A stretch of DNA of 24,066 nucleotides from Chloromonas sp. AAM2. Lineage: Eukaryota > Chlorophyta > Chlorophyceae > Chlamydomonadales > Chlamydomonadaceae. The translations under genes and the position numbers were made by a program. The DNA is taken from assembly GCA_004335635.1 (NCBI GenBank), contig QAXH01000314.1, positions 2,688 through 26,753 of the forward strand, read 5' to 3'. Position 1 is the stretch's first letter, and each line of letters opens with the position of its first letter. Below are positions 10,652 to 20,956 of this stretch, in pieces. The notes below the pieces were generated by a model. It was not told the DNA's origin. It searched no databases and worked only from the letters and a program-made list of their open reading frames with translations.

Positions 10652-13576
10652 TCACGCTGCAGTATAAATCTGTCGGACGCTCGATATGTATCCCAGCAAC
10701 TCCGAGCGGCCCGCCCCTGTCTTGCTGCTCGTCTCGAAGCACCAAGGCAGCTGTTCAAAGTCCTTGGCTAGCAGCATCTTAAACGCACGGATGTTCTGCT
10801 GCGGGCTTGGGCCGTCCTTCTTGCGATTGTCCAGCTGGAAAGCACATGCAGAAAGAATTCAGAAAGGCATGAATGTAATGAACACCACATGCATGCTGGC
10901 ATTCAACTTGTTAATGCTGCTTTAGAGCGACGTCGCGTCACAACCCACCTTTGTGAACACAATAGCGAATGGCACCTCACACTCAGCGAGCCAGTTGGCA
11001 CATTCGATATCCACCTGCATGCACACCCAGGCAGGCGTAGACATACTGAGGCACCGCAAGCCACACGTAAGTGCAGCAAAACTGACACGAGACATCAGTG
11101 TATGGGGGCATAGTGCTGCAAAACACGGTGGTGCACACGTGCATGTGGACTTTACCGGCAAGGAAACAGCACCTACCTATCTGGCCATCAGTAATCCAAT
11201 CGACTGCATATCAGACAGTGGCTAATGATGCTCAGTACAGCCATCGGGTGCTGGGCCAACCAATTTGCATGCCTGCTGACACACGCCGTCACATGCCTTT
11301 TAAGGATGGTGTGCATGACACAGCCTGTGCATGGGCACCGTACATGTCGTCAATTTCCGATCATCACATCGGCGAACACGCGTGCAGTAGGTCAGTGCAT
11401 GCGCTTTATCACTCGTACACAGCAACTGTGCCACATGGGCTTTCAGCTTATGCGTGCACGTCGCAGAACCTGCCATGCATCACACATGCATGCAGTAGGC
11501 ATGCATGCTCGTTGTCGCCTCCATGTGCGCACCGGTTGTGGCGGTAGGCTGCAATCCACCAGCAGCAACACATGTGCCAAGGAATCCCGTTTAATGAAGT
11601 AGTCCTTGGTAAAGTCAAGCCATTCGTTACGTGAAACCTTGCTGGAAGTTTTGGAGAACCTGAATGCAAGCAAGACCATATCAGACAGCTATTTCTGTTG
11701 TGTGAGGCGTGCTTCAAACACATGCAGCACCGTTCACTCTGCTTCAAACGCGCCAGCGCTCAGATGTGCGACCTACTGAGTGGGATTTGATGTTAGCTCA
11801 ATCAGTATGGAACCGCCTACCCTGCCCCACTTGCACTCATCCACATGGCACCAACCCACCCACATGGCACCCACCCACCCACACGACACCAACCCACCCA
11901 CACGACACTNNNNNNNNNNNNNNNNNNNNNNNNNNNNNNNNNNNNNNNNNNNNNNNNNNNNNNNNNNNNNNNNNNNNNNNNNNNNNNNNNNNNNNNNNNN
12001 NNNNNNNNNNNNNNNNNNNNNNNNNNNNNNNNNCCCACCCACATGGCACCCACCCACCCACACGGCACCCACCCACCCACACGGCACACACCCACCCACA
12101 TGGCACACACCCACCCACATGGCATCTAGGCACCCACCAACACGCGTCCACACACCCACACCACGCATCCACACACGCATACATCCACTGGCATTCAACA
12201 TTTCAAGCGCCTGGCAGCACATTCTTATAGACGACGACTGTTCGGAGGCTGAGCTGATGGGTCACAAACAAGGTCTGTAGCTTCCTTGCGTTGTCCGCTC
12301 AATTGTCCCTACACAATTGTTTGATTTGGCGCGACCAGACCACAGCCAATCACTGAATCAGAGTGCGCTAGACTGCACTGCTTGCCATGCTTGTAGCGCC
12401 TTTCCAACTTGGCACTCAGCCCAGCAAGGCAAGCTGCGGCCACCCAGTTGGCGATGTTTTCACAACTCCCACCTACCCGTAGCCAGGCAGGTCCACTAGG
12501 AACCAACTGTCATTGATTAGAAAATGATTGATCAGCTTCGTCATGCCTGCATTCGGCAGGAAAGGCAATTGATTGTTGTCTGTATCAGCACGCTGGCGGA
12601 TGAGAGTGATGTTATGTCACATGTAGTGCTGGAACACTGGTGGTGCGAACAGCAGGTGGGCGACATCGGTGGCATGTAACACACGCTGGCAAAAGTCATC
12701 ATCATCAATGTTCCAGAGAGCATGTTGTATGACGGCGTGTAAACAGCTGTGTGACACGCTGGCAAAGTCATCATAACAGTGCAAAGATGTGCCACAAGAG
12801 TGGACTCTGCATCATGCCCGGTGAGCCCGTATGCGCAACATGGATGAGCCACAAACAGATGAATGTTGATGATGTGATGCATGCCCGTTGTTCACATGCA
12901 TCCGGAAACCAAGAATACGGTGCTGCGTGGGAGTGCAACGTCCAACAGTGCGTCCTGGGAGATGATGCAGATTTACCGATGTATCCTGGACCTGTAAAGG
13001 ACCGTTGTAGCCTTGTTCCGTGCGCATGGCAGGTTGAGTGCGTGCAGCCATGCCTTCATCTTGCAAACACATGGGTATGGCTCACTCACCCGGCTCCTTG
13101 GAAACCTTGGCAAGCTTCGGATTGTTGGTCATGCAGTTGATAATGGAAGACTTGCCAGCATTGGAGCGCCCAATCACCGCAAACTCTGGAGTCTTGTTCG
13201 CTGGGCAATCCGCCACTGCATTGCTGCTCTTCACAAACTTGGAGGAAAACACCTTTGTGTTGACTGGCGGTGGAAGGTTGAGTTCCAAGTACTGAAAGGA
13301 AGTGTCTGCTTTTTGTGGCTTGCTAGGGTTTGTGGTGGAAGAGTTTGCAGCAGCGAGGAAAGCCGGACATCGCCGCGATCTCCGGCAGACTACTGATGTT
13401 CTGGGCACCCATACATGATGAGAAGGCACTCCGCAGATTGTCAGTTTGGCGCGCTGACTGTGCGCCGACACGCCCGCCCCTCGCAACCCTTTCATTCCGG
13501 CGACAGCTTGACCATCGGTCAGATACTGGCAGGCAAGACGCAGTCTGGTATACCGAAACCTATCGCACGTAACCAT
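10652..13576 (-). CDS. EngB (YsxC/YihA) family ribosome-biogenesis GTPase, organelle-type (5 exons)
   Basis: Exons: 13576-13090, 12546-12477, 11659-11533, 11014-10949, 10834-10652. Phases match at every junction, two of which split Gly codons, giving 310 aa. All G motifs are present: G1 GRSNAGKSS (136-144), the region after it '[11 protein letters not shown]' (161-171), G3 DLPG within '[13 protein letters not shown]' (181-184), G4 TKLD (249-252, across intron 4) and G5 'ETSSKTG' (284-290). '[21 protein letters not shown]' (split here across intron 3) is the form typical of plant EngB. Bacterial EngB is about 200 aa and assists large-subunit assembly. The extra ~120 residues at the N-terminus are basic and Ser/Ala-rich, as in an organelle targeting peptide; plastid or mitochondrion cannot be told apart. 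The start at 13576 is the first Met of the open frame; later Mets are possible. Intron 2 contains a minisatellite and an assembly gap, but the flanking exons are intact. Confidence 0.93.
11843..12126. repeat. 19-bp minisatellite interrupted by assembly gap, in EngB intron 2
   Basis: Units of the type ACATGGCACCCACCCACCC: 11843-11861, 11862-11880, 11881-11899 and part of a fourth before the gap; 12041-12059, 12060-12078, 12079-12097, 12098-12116 and a partial unit after it. Units vary at a few sites (T/C, G/A, CC/CA). Long open frames here on both strands are artefacts of the repeat. Confidence 0.95.
11910..12033. other. Assembly gap (124 N)
   Basis: A run of N inside the 19-bp minisatellite. 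The true array length is unknown; the gap most likely reflects collapsed or unresolved repeat copies. Confidence 1.
12681..12774. repeat. Direct repeat in EngB intron 1
   Basis: ACACGCTGGCAAAAGTCATC at 12681-12700 returns with one base deleted at 12754-12774 (ACACGCTGGCAAAGTCATC, then AT). The copies are 73 bp apart. No element type is recognised. Confidence 0.7.
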
Positions 13577-13693
13577 GCACGTCGATCGTTTGCCCTGGGC
13601 TAAGACATTGGTGGGCGATTTGAGTGAGCCTGCAAATGAGCGGCTCGGAGCATCCTGATGATGATGTCAGTCAGAGGTGCAAAAAAAAAGAAG

Positions 13694-13892
13694 AAAAAGA
13701 AGTTTGCCAGTTCTGGGACAGTTCCTGTCAATACCACTGGAACAGTTGTGAAGTGTGATTGGGTTGCTGTAAAGTTTGCACACTGTGTCACAGGGGTGTA
13801 TAGCGGGGCGAGAATCGCATGTTGTGGTAGACGGTGCGTTGCCACTTCTGGCACAAAAACTGTCCCAGAACTGGCAAACTTCTTTTTTTTTC
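13694..13892. mobile_element. MITE-like element with ~30-bp terminal inverted repeats
   Basis: The left end (13694-13723: A-rich, then AAGTTTGCCAGTTCTGGGAC and AGTT) is the reverse complement of the right end (13859-13892: AACTGTCCCAGAACTGGCAA, then ACTT and a T run). The ~135 bp between has no coding potential. Size and structure fit a non-autonomous DNA transposon. No clear target-site duplication was seen because both ends run into A or T tracts. The element lies about 120 bp upstream of the EngB start codon. Confidence 0.75.
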
Positions 13893-14515
13893 CTTCTGAT
13901 GGTGGCTATTACTATTTCATGATCGCACTGTTGCTCACCGCACCGCTTCTTTGAGCTACCAGATTACACCAGAGGCTGCAGCTACGCTACCAGCCCATCA
14001 ATTAATCAATAGACCCCCTGATGTTTTTGCATGTTTCCTTGCATGTCATGTTTTCTGCCCTGATGTTTTCAGGCGCAAGTTGCTTGACCTACGGTTTCAA
14101 ACACGGCGTTAACAATAGCAACAGTAAGGACTCAGCTAGTACCCACACACCATGGGGAGCCGACGTTCATGAGAAGGAGAAGCAGATTGCTCAATCCTAA
14201 CTGCCTACTCCTTAGCACATCTGCGCTGTTCTAGTTTCTTCTTTTTCTAGCTTTTCCACTGTGCTGTCCTGGACAACCCGAGCTTGACTAGCATCTGCTC
14301 AAGCTTTTCTTTCTTTTTTTTGACCAAGCTTTTCTTATGTCTTATTACATGTCGTAGAAGCAGACAGAGTACGCCTTTCGTCCTTCCAAGCAAATCAAAA
14401 CGGAAGTTTGACTCCAGACAGCCATGCAAAGCATCCATTCCAGGATGCAGATACCGCAACCACATGAATGTCTGCAATCGTGTGCCACATAGGCCAGAAT
14501 AATCAGAACCTCAGC

Positions 14516-14549
14516 AAAAAAAAAGAAGTTTGCCAGTTCTAGGACAACT
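14516..14549 (+). repeat. Solo end of the MITE-like family
   Basis: Nine A's, then GAAGTTTGCCAGTTCTAGGA, the same order as the left end of the element at 13694-13892, with three mismatches. No matching inverted partner was found to the right, so it is a truncated or decayed copy. Confidence 0.6.
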
Positions 14550-14694
14550 TGATGCATGCACCATCACACAACCTACACCCTGCTTTCCTGCCGTGCCCCT
14601 GTCGATCGGCGGCTAGTAGAACTGCAGGCTGCTCTTTTCAAGCAACCAACAGAATGCTAACATTCTGAGGCAGTAGCAACCAACTAGGAATTGG

Positions 14695-14706
14695 TTACAG
14701 CTGTAA
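14695..14706. terminator. Palindromic TTACAGCTGTAA, candidate poly(A) signal of the CCCH gene
   Basis: A perfect 12-bp palindrome that presents TGTAA on both strands. The minus-strand copy is about 770 nt beyond the CCCH stop codon. Use as a poly(A) signal is inferred. Confidence 0.3.
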
Positions 14707-15041
14707 AGCAATCAATGCCTAAATGTGTGAATTTAACACAGTTTAACACAAGCGCAGGCCTTTGTAATCCTTGAAAATGTCAAAGATCTTTGAGTTTCAG
14801 ATGCAAATGCCATACACGCAAACTCGTAACTGCGCGATATGGTCAAGCACAGTACGACTTGGCAAAACCGCCTTCGCCTCACAAAGACTCAACCAGTCAT
14901 TGACTGATAATAGTCAGGCGGTGTGCAGAGATAGCAGAAGGAGCGTTTATGCACGCGTGAGGCTTGCACGTGGCCTTTTAACCAGAACTGTGCCGTGTGG
15001 ATGCCAGCAGTGCAACCAACCCTGCAATGATCAGGGGTCCG

Positions 15042-15079
15042 CAATGACAGGTACCGCACACAATGACGGGTACCGCACG
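15042..15079. repeat. 19-bp tandem repeat, 2 copies
   Basis: CAATGACAGGTACCGCACA is followed at once by CAATGACGGGTACCGCACG. A weaker third unit (CAATGATCAGGGGTCCG) precedes them at 15025-15041. Confidence 0.75.
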
Positions 15080-15463
15080 CACCATTTTTTTTAAATGCCA
15101 CATTTCAGTGACAAAGAAGGGAGGAGAGGAGGTGTGTGAAAATTGCATGTGCACTGAGCAGCGACAGGCAATCTCAAGTGTACCGGCCACATGGAAGACT
15201 TCTGATGCGTTTTAGTGCCACGTAGTGAAAGTCCGTTGTAGCTGCCACGTGATGATGGCTGTTGGGAGCAGGAGTCATGGCCCCGCTGAACAAATCATGC
15301 CTTCAATGGAGGCAAAACCCTGTCGGCAAACTTTCCTATTGTTCTTGTTTTGGCCATGGGAGAGGGTAGGCATAAGAAGGACTTTGCCTGGACGGCCTGC
15401 AAGCCTCCGCATGATTGATCGCCTACACGTGACAGAAAAGTCCACGTGGTCCACGTGAGGCAT

Positions 15464-18400
15464 CTACTTGAGCGCCGTCACGAGGTCCAGTTGTTGCAGC
15501 AGCTGCAACACTGCTTGGGCACCATCTGGGCTGTCAGCAGCTGGTGTGGCAGCCTGCATGCATACCATGTAAGCATGCAAGCGTTCATCACATGATACTA
15601 TTACCATGGGGCGCTTTGAACCATGCATGACGTGTTCGCCGTGCGAGACAAATGACAAGGTTCGCCTTCCCATCATGTCGGCTGATGTAGCTCTGAAGTG
15701 TGAAGCACTCACCAGCTTGCTGGCCCATTGATTGTTGTCTGGCTCGCTTGGCACGATCCCACCGGCCAGTGACACCCGTGTGTTGCTCGGAGAATCAAGC
15801 ATGTGACCCGGGGCTAGGGTAAGGCTAGGGTTCACCGGCATGAGCGCGCCCGGTGCAGCCTGAGGCGCCAGCAAGTGGAGGTCGGCACTACCACCGCTGC
15901 TAGCCCGCATTGCTGGCATGGCTGCCGTGGCTGCTGCTACTGCCGCAGCCGCTGCTGCCTCCGGCGACGTCGGCGTTTCAGGTGTTGTTGCGCTCTGTGG
16001 CACGTGCTCTGGAGACGAGGGCAGTTCGGAATGCGGGTACACGCTAGTACTGGCAATAGAGGCTGCTGGAGTGGCGGGAGTGGTCGGCGCAGTGACCTCG
16101 TTTGCCGCTCCAGCCGCAGTCGCAACATCCGTGGTTGAACTCACGCGCGATTTCAGTGCAGGTAATGAAACAAGGGTTTCATCTCGAGCTGCTGGCATCG
16201 GCTGTCGGCTGCCGGCAGCTGGCAGGTTCTGAGGGCCCAGCGCCTGCACCAACTGCAGCAGCTGGGATGCATCCAGCTGGCCGTTGGAGGCTAGCTGCTG
16301 CAGGACTGACCAGACGTCTGGCTGGGCTGCTGGGTTGGCAGCTTGGTTGGTGATGGATGGTACCGGCAGCAACTGTGGCTCAATCTGTGACGGAGCTGTA
16401 GGCATGTGTTGGTTGCAGCCTGCGGGCAGTGCATGTTTGTGCGCTCAGCAATCCAGATGCATTGCACAGTGGGGCTAGCAGTGACAAGCAGTGCGGATAG
16501 CCTTTGCAGACCTGTAGTCAACTTGGCACCGTGAGGCTCGAGCAAGCGGTGAAGAGCAAACATCACAGCATGCAGTTGTGTTGGTCGTGGCAGCCCCTGC
16601 TCGCCTTTGTACCGCTGTGGGTCATGTGACATGCGTAGGCACGAACTGTTTGTCGGTTTGTAGGTAAGATAATATCTGATAATATCCTGATCAGTGATTG
16701 TTTTCTAGCATCGGGGGGAAAATAGCCGATCGCCCCTGTTGTGAATTCCCCAGATAAAGCCAAGTCGCATCGGATAAAAACGATCAATTCATTACGATGG
16801 AGCAGCTCGCATCGGACAAGGTGTACTCAGCAAGGCCATCTCTCTAGGGCAAAACAACCAGATGAAGAGATTCAGGCCTTGAGCAAGGTAGGCTGTTCAG
16901 AAAAAGCAAGGAAAGCGCAAGCAAGGAGAGCATTTCAGTGGTGACAGAGCAGGCAGGAGCAAGAAAGCCAGTGGGCGAGAATTGATAACAACCTTCGATT
17001 CAAAGTGCCTGATCTCCCGTCTGAGCTTTGACTGATGACCTGAGCTGTATGACTGACATGGCTGGCCAATCAAACGCAAGAACAACGGTTGTTGAGAACT
17101 GTCTTTCTCAGAAAATGCATCGTATTGTACGTGTTCGTTGATTACTTATGATTTGTTGCTGTGCAACGTCCATAGTACATCGTACCGGTCAAAAACGACA
17201 AATCTGGTTCATTCTTGCCTGTCCATCAGACAAGAACGATATAATTCAATCTACAGGCGTCTGCTGAAGACAATCACTGATCCTGACCCACAGCGTCATG
17301 CGTCGTGGCCACAGTCAAGAAAATCAAGTCATAACTCATGAACTCCACAACAATCTCAATCTCAATCTCGTTTGTTTTGTTTGTTTACTACTCGTGTCTG
17401 CGGCCACTCACCCGAGTCCATGTCCATCAGTTGTGCCCCATGCTGCTGCATCCATGTGGTGTCATCAACTGGTCGGCGCAGCTCATCCTCAGTGTGTGCA
17501 AAAAAACAGACGCGCCGTTTGCATTCCAGCACTTCTGAGCACATCTGCGTGCACACATGCATGGGATGGAGAGGTCAAGACATGGAAGGGACATTGCGTT
17601 GGTACGTAAGCACATGTGAATGCATGGACTCGAAAAGCCACAGGACATGCACTGCATGCATGCATGAGCGTCTGTGTGTATCTGTGCTTGCTTGAGAGGT
17701 CACAAGGCGTGCCCCAGAATGGATGCGCTTAGACGCAGCTGTGAGGGCGTGCATGAGACCAGGGGGTCTGTGCATGGGTGTAAGTGCATGCACGGCATGG
17801 CGCACATAAGTTGTGCATGATGAGGTCTGGGTGCGGCATCGTGTTTGCGTCGCCATGACAAGATCGCTGGTGCCGCAGGTCATAGAATACAAAACGCCTA
17901 TCTTGCTTGCCCGCTTGGGATTTGCAGCAAGGGCCTGCGAGGCAAGTGCAATGCTCAGGGACCCGCTCAACATCCAGAAGTCGCACCTGTGTTCGGTACC
18001 GAGACGGATGCATCCAGCACTCAAAAATACCGTGAGCGAATGGGCAGGCATCAGAGCGCCGGCAACAGCCATTCTGCGTTTCACAGTGGAGAAAATCACT
18101 TTGTACGACGGTCAAAGGGGACAGCATGCACGGTCTGAATTGTGGACTGCGCAGCTGGCAAAGCGACTGCGCATTGTGCAACTGTACAATATGGAACATG
18201 TCTATGGCTGCGTTTGAGGAGCAAGGACGAGGCCACGAGGGCTAGAAGGTTTTGGTCTGGGTAGTCAAGACTCTCACCCGTCTAAACTCCGGGCAAGCGG
18301 TCCCGCTGTACTTGCAAATTCTTGGGTCTCGCCGCTTCGCCTTCTCCCCAGTATGCGCGAAGGGGCAGCCAGCGAAGTCATGGGGCTTGACCCTCGGGCA

Positions 18401-18565
18401 TCGCTTCACCTTCGCCCGGACACGAACAGACAGATTGGGTAAATCCACCCGCTGAGTCAGGCGCAGTCTGGCTGCCTTGTACGCACTGCGCACCTTAAAC
18501 TCGTACATCCTGAACGCATCTCCACTGAAGGCTGCAGCATCCAAGTCAAAAACTACGTCCGCCAT
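15464..18565 (-). CDS. Plant-type RR-TZF CCCH zinc-finger protein (6 exons)
   Basis: Exons: 18565-18494, 18409-18278, 18073-17987, 17544-17412, 16419-15713, 15553-15464; 406 aa. 'DAFRMYEFK' leads into the arginine-rich finger C28-x5-H34-x4-C39-x3-H43, then '[10 protein letters not shown]'. Finger 1 is C63-x8-C72-x5-C78-x3-H82, finger 2 is C99-x5-C105-x4-C110-x3-H114, with '[13 protein letters not shown]' between. This is the RR-TZF order known from plants, whose members bind RNA, act in mRNA decay or translation and shuttle between nucleus and cytoplasmic granules. The remaining ~265 residues are Ala/Pro/Ser/Gln-rich with no known domain. Start 18565 (CTGATGGCG) has a good context; the frame stays open upstream. 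Introns 1 (84 nt) and 5 (159 nt) are multiples of three without stops, so retention would keep the frame. Intron 4 is 992 nt and its far exon is joined by phase only, so the tail is less sure than the fingers. Confidence 0.9.
15554..15712 (-). other. In-frame stop-free intron 5 of the CCCH gene
   Basis: 159 nt, donor GTGAGT, acceptor TGCATGCAG, both strong. It has no stop in the reading frame, so retention would add 53 residues before the last 29. Confidence 0.7.
18410..18493 (-). other. In-frame stop-free intron 1 of the CCCH gene
   Basis: 84 nt, donor GTGCGC, acceptor GCGAAG (unusual A at -3). Removal gives 'YEFKVKRCPR', the expected family sequence. Retention inserts 28 residues just before the first finger. 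Confidence 0.65.
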
Positions 18566-20956
18566 CAGCAAACAAGGCAGGAATTCTGTGACTGCGGAGC
18601 ACTTGGGTCGGAAATCCGTCGATGTACAGCTCAGGTTCGGAGTAGGTGATGCTGGTGACTTCCTGCCAGCAGCATTGGTGGATTTTGCAAACCCGTTACT
18701 TTGACTTTTGCTGTACGTTGACTTTTTCCTTGCTGGCACTGTTTCTTTTCCGGAGCGAGCCTCCCGCCACCATCCACCATAGTCAGACAGAAGTTGCACC
18801 TGGAGACCCAGATCTCTCATCCATCATCAGCGCTCGGTTCGCCGACCACACTCCTTCGCGACACCGGCCTGTGATTTGTTTGAAGAAGGGGTTGATCTCC
18901 GGAGACGTGGATAGGTTGTGTCTCGGTCAACAAGCATAGGCATGCCGATGACGCATGTAACGTACGGCCTGTCGGCAGGTGACCGGACTAGGGTAGACCT
19001 AGAAGCACGGTAGCAAACGGACCCGATAGCAGCTAGCATCTGGTTGAACAGCATTTTGCCACTGGTCATGGCACTGGCCGGTCAATGAAAGTCGGCACCA
19101 GACCTTTTTTGTGCGTTCCGGTACCATGGTGCGTGCATGCTGGGGGCACAGTGGTTGGTATTGCAGTACGGTGTGACACTGGTGTGACACAGCACTAGTC
19201 TGGGCACTAGTGTGTACACATGTCAACTTACACTTGTATATATTAATACGGGCTTGTATAGAGGCCGTCACAAACTCCTGCATCTGCTTTGCCGTGTTCT
19301 CTCCATATTTCTCAACTTACCATAATAATGCGCAGTGACTGAGCTATGGGTGGCCTTGAGGTCCGCAGAACTCTAGACCAAGTGGCTCACAGAAAGCTAA
19401 AGGTATATATATCACACACACTTCTACGTGATACATAGCTGCCTACACTTTCAATCACCAAGACTGGTGCAGACAACTCGCTACACTTTTGACATTGTTA
19501 TGGATTATTCTTTTGGCTGATGAGGTTGCTATGTTTACATGGAATTGGAATGACATCGTGTTACACTGGAATTGGAATGTCATTCAGTTGCGCTCACGTG
19601 GCCTCAAGTCCGGACCACTAGCGCGAAAGGGAGGGAAGTGAAACTGCATGGACCGCATGGGTGGTATTTCCCCCTATTGTCCTGTTGTTCTCTCAACTAC
19701 CTGTATCATTACATGGCTTATCATGGCCAAACCCATGGAACTGTAAGACCAACCAACCAGGCGCTTAGCAGGCAGCCGACACCACCACCGTAAACAAAGC
19801 ATGAGCATGACGCCCCCAAGGATCAAATCCATCCAAAGTCCAAAGGGAACTACCTGTGCGATGGGATGAGGCAGACACCAAAGAGCAAGACGGGGCGACC
19901 TGCACATCGGATACGTCTACACTGCCAGCTGCACTGTAATAGGACACAAGTGTGACACAATCAGCACCGGGCTATCTGTAACTGCACTGACCAATGGTTC
20001 GTGTAGCAATAGCACACAGATACGTCTAAATTGGTTAATCGAGACTTTGTCATGACAACTTGTCAAACCACCAAGTGCAAGCGCTAGGCCAAGGTTCAGC
20101 ACCGCAACACCGCAACAACGGAAGACTAAATGGACCAGCAGCCGACGGTGTGTGAAAATAAAGGCGAGTCTGAGCAAGGGAAGACAAAAAACGCAGAACA
20201 AGCGAAACCAAGGGTCAAGAAGACAGTCGAGGCTGGGTCCTTCTGTTGCTCAGGGTTGGTCAGGCATGGCTTGCTAGCGTTTGCGCTCAATGCATGCGGG
20301 CCCGTCCTGATCCCGCTGATCCTCCTGTTTTTGGCATGAAATGTGTCAGGACATCAAATGTGCTGCTGTGCTACCAGGGGGGGCTGACGGTGCTACTGTC
20401 CGGCCGCGAGGACGATCCTAGCCACGCTGACAGCGCAGGTTACTAGTCCAGCAAACTTTAGCACCATGTTAGCACCCCTGTTAGCAGGCAACACGATTGT
20501 TATGAACCCGTGGCCGTACTGTCTCTGCCTCGGAGAGGCAACGCCGTTGTGCATGGTCTTTACCGCCAAGCAGCAGCATGAACTGGCTCCATGTTCGACG
20601 AGCAAGGTCCAGACAGCTCCTGGTTGCCGCTTCCATCAATCAAGGCGCAACCAGGCCAATCACAATTCCTCAACATTCCAATGTGGCACGGCATGGAATT
20701 GGGGTACCTTTACTCCACACGGCTGTGAGCGTACAGGGCTATGTGAAGAGTCTAACAGCCTGTAACCCCTGGTGTCTTTCATGCATCAACTGAAAGTAAC
20801 AACTAACACGCCGAGCACAAGCACACATGAGGGCGCGAACTAGCGAATTCCATGGCACAGCCTTTTGATTTCTTCATATGTAGAACTTTACCCGCTTGCA
20901 CACGTGCATAGCTTGCACGTGCTAGCGTGATTCATTGGACAATGTGGCCTGTTTAC
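18566..20956. other. Long intergenic region between the DUF6314 and CCCH genes; no confident gene
   Basis: About 2.4 kb. It includes the upstream region of the CCCH gene and the 3' flank of the DUF6314 gene. A short plus-strand frame at 20130-20339 would encode 69 aa ending in a hydrophobic stretch; it has no known motif and is not called. TGGAATTGGAATG occurs twice (near 19540 and 19568), 28 bp apart. A TATATATA stretch lies near 19403. Confidence 0.45.

Larger units (their letters stand above)
13577..15463. other. Intergenic region between EngB and the CCCH gene; repeats, no gene
   Basis: About 1.9 kb holding the EngB upstream region, the MITE-like element, its solo end, a 19-bp tandem repeat and the 3' UTR of the CCCH gene. 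G-box-like words crowd 15219-15458 (CCACGTGATG, ACACGTGAC, and CCACGTGGTCCACGTG near 15443). Open frames are short and unconvincing. Confidence 0.5.

Noticed and set aside
11709..12280. Long open frames on both strands across the gap (Pro-Thr-His and Val-Gly-Cys rich)
   Set aside because: They are translations of the 19-bp minisatellite and of the N run inside an EngB intron.
14247..14557. Lys-rich and Phe-rich small frames on the minus strand near 14250-14557
   Set aside because: They arise from the T and A runs near the MITE-like sequences.
20130..20339. 69-aa plus-strand frame with hydrophobic C-terminus
   Set aside because: No motif, homologue or splice support; a short frame like this is expected by chance.
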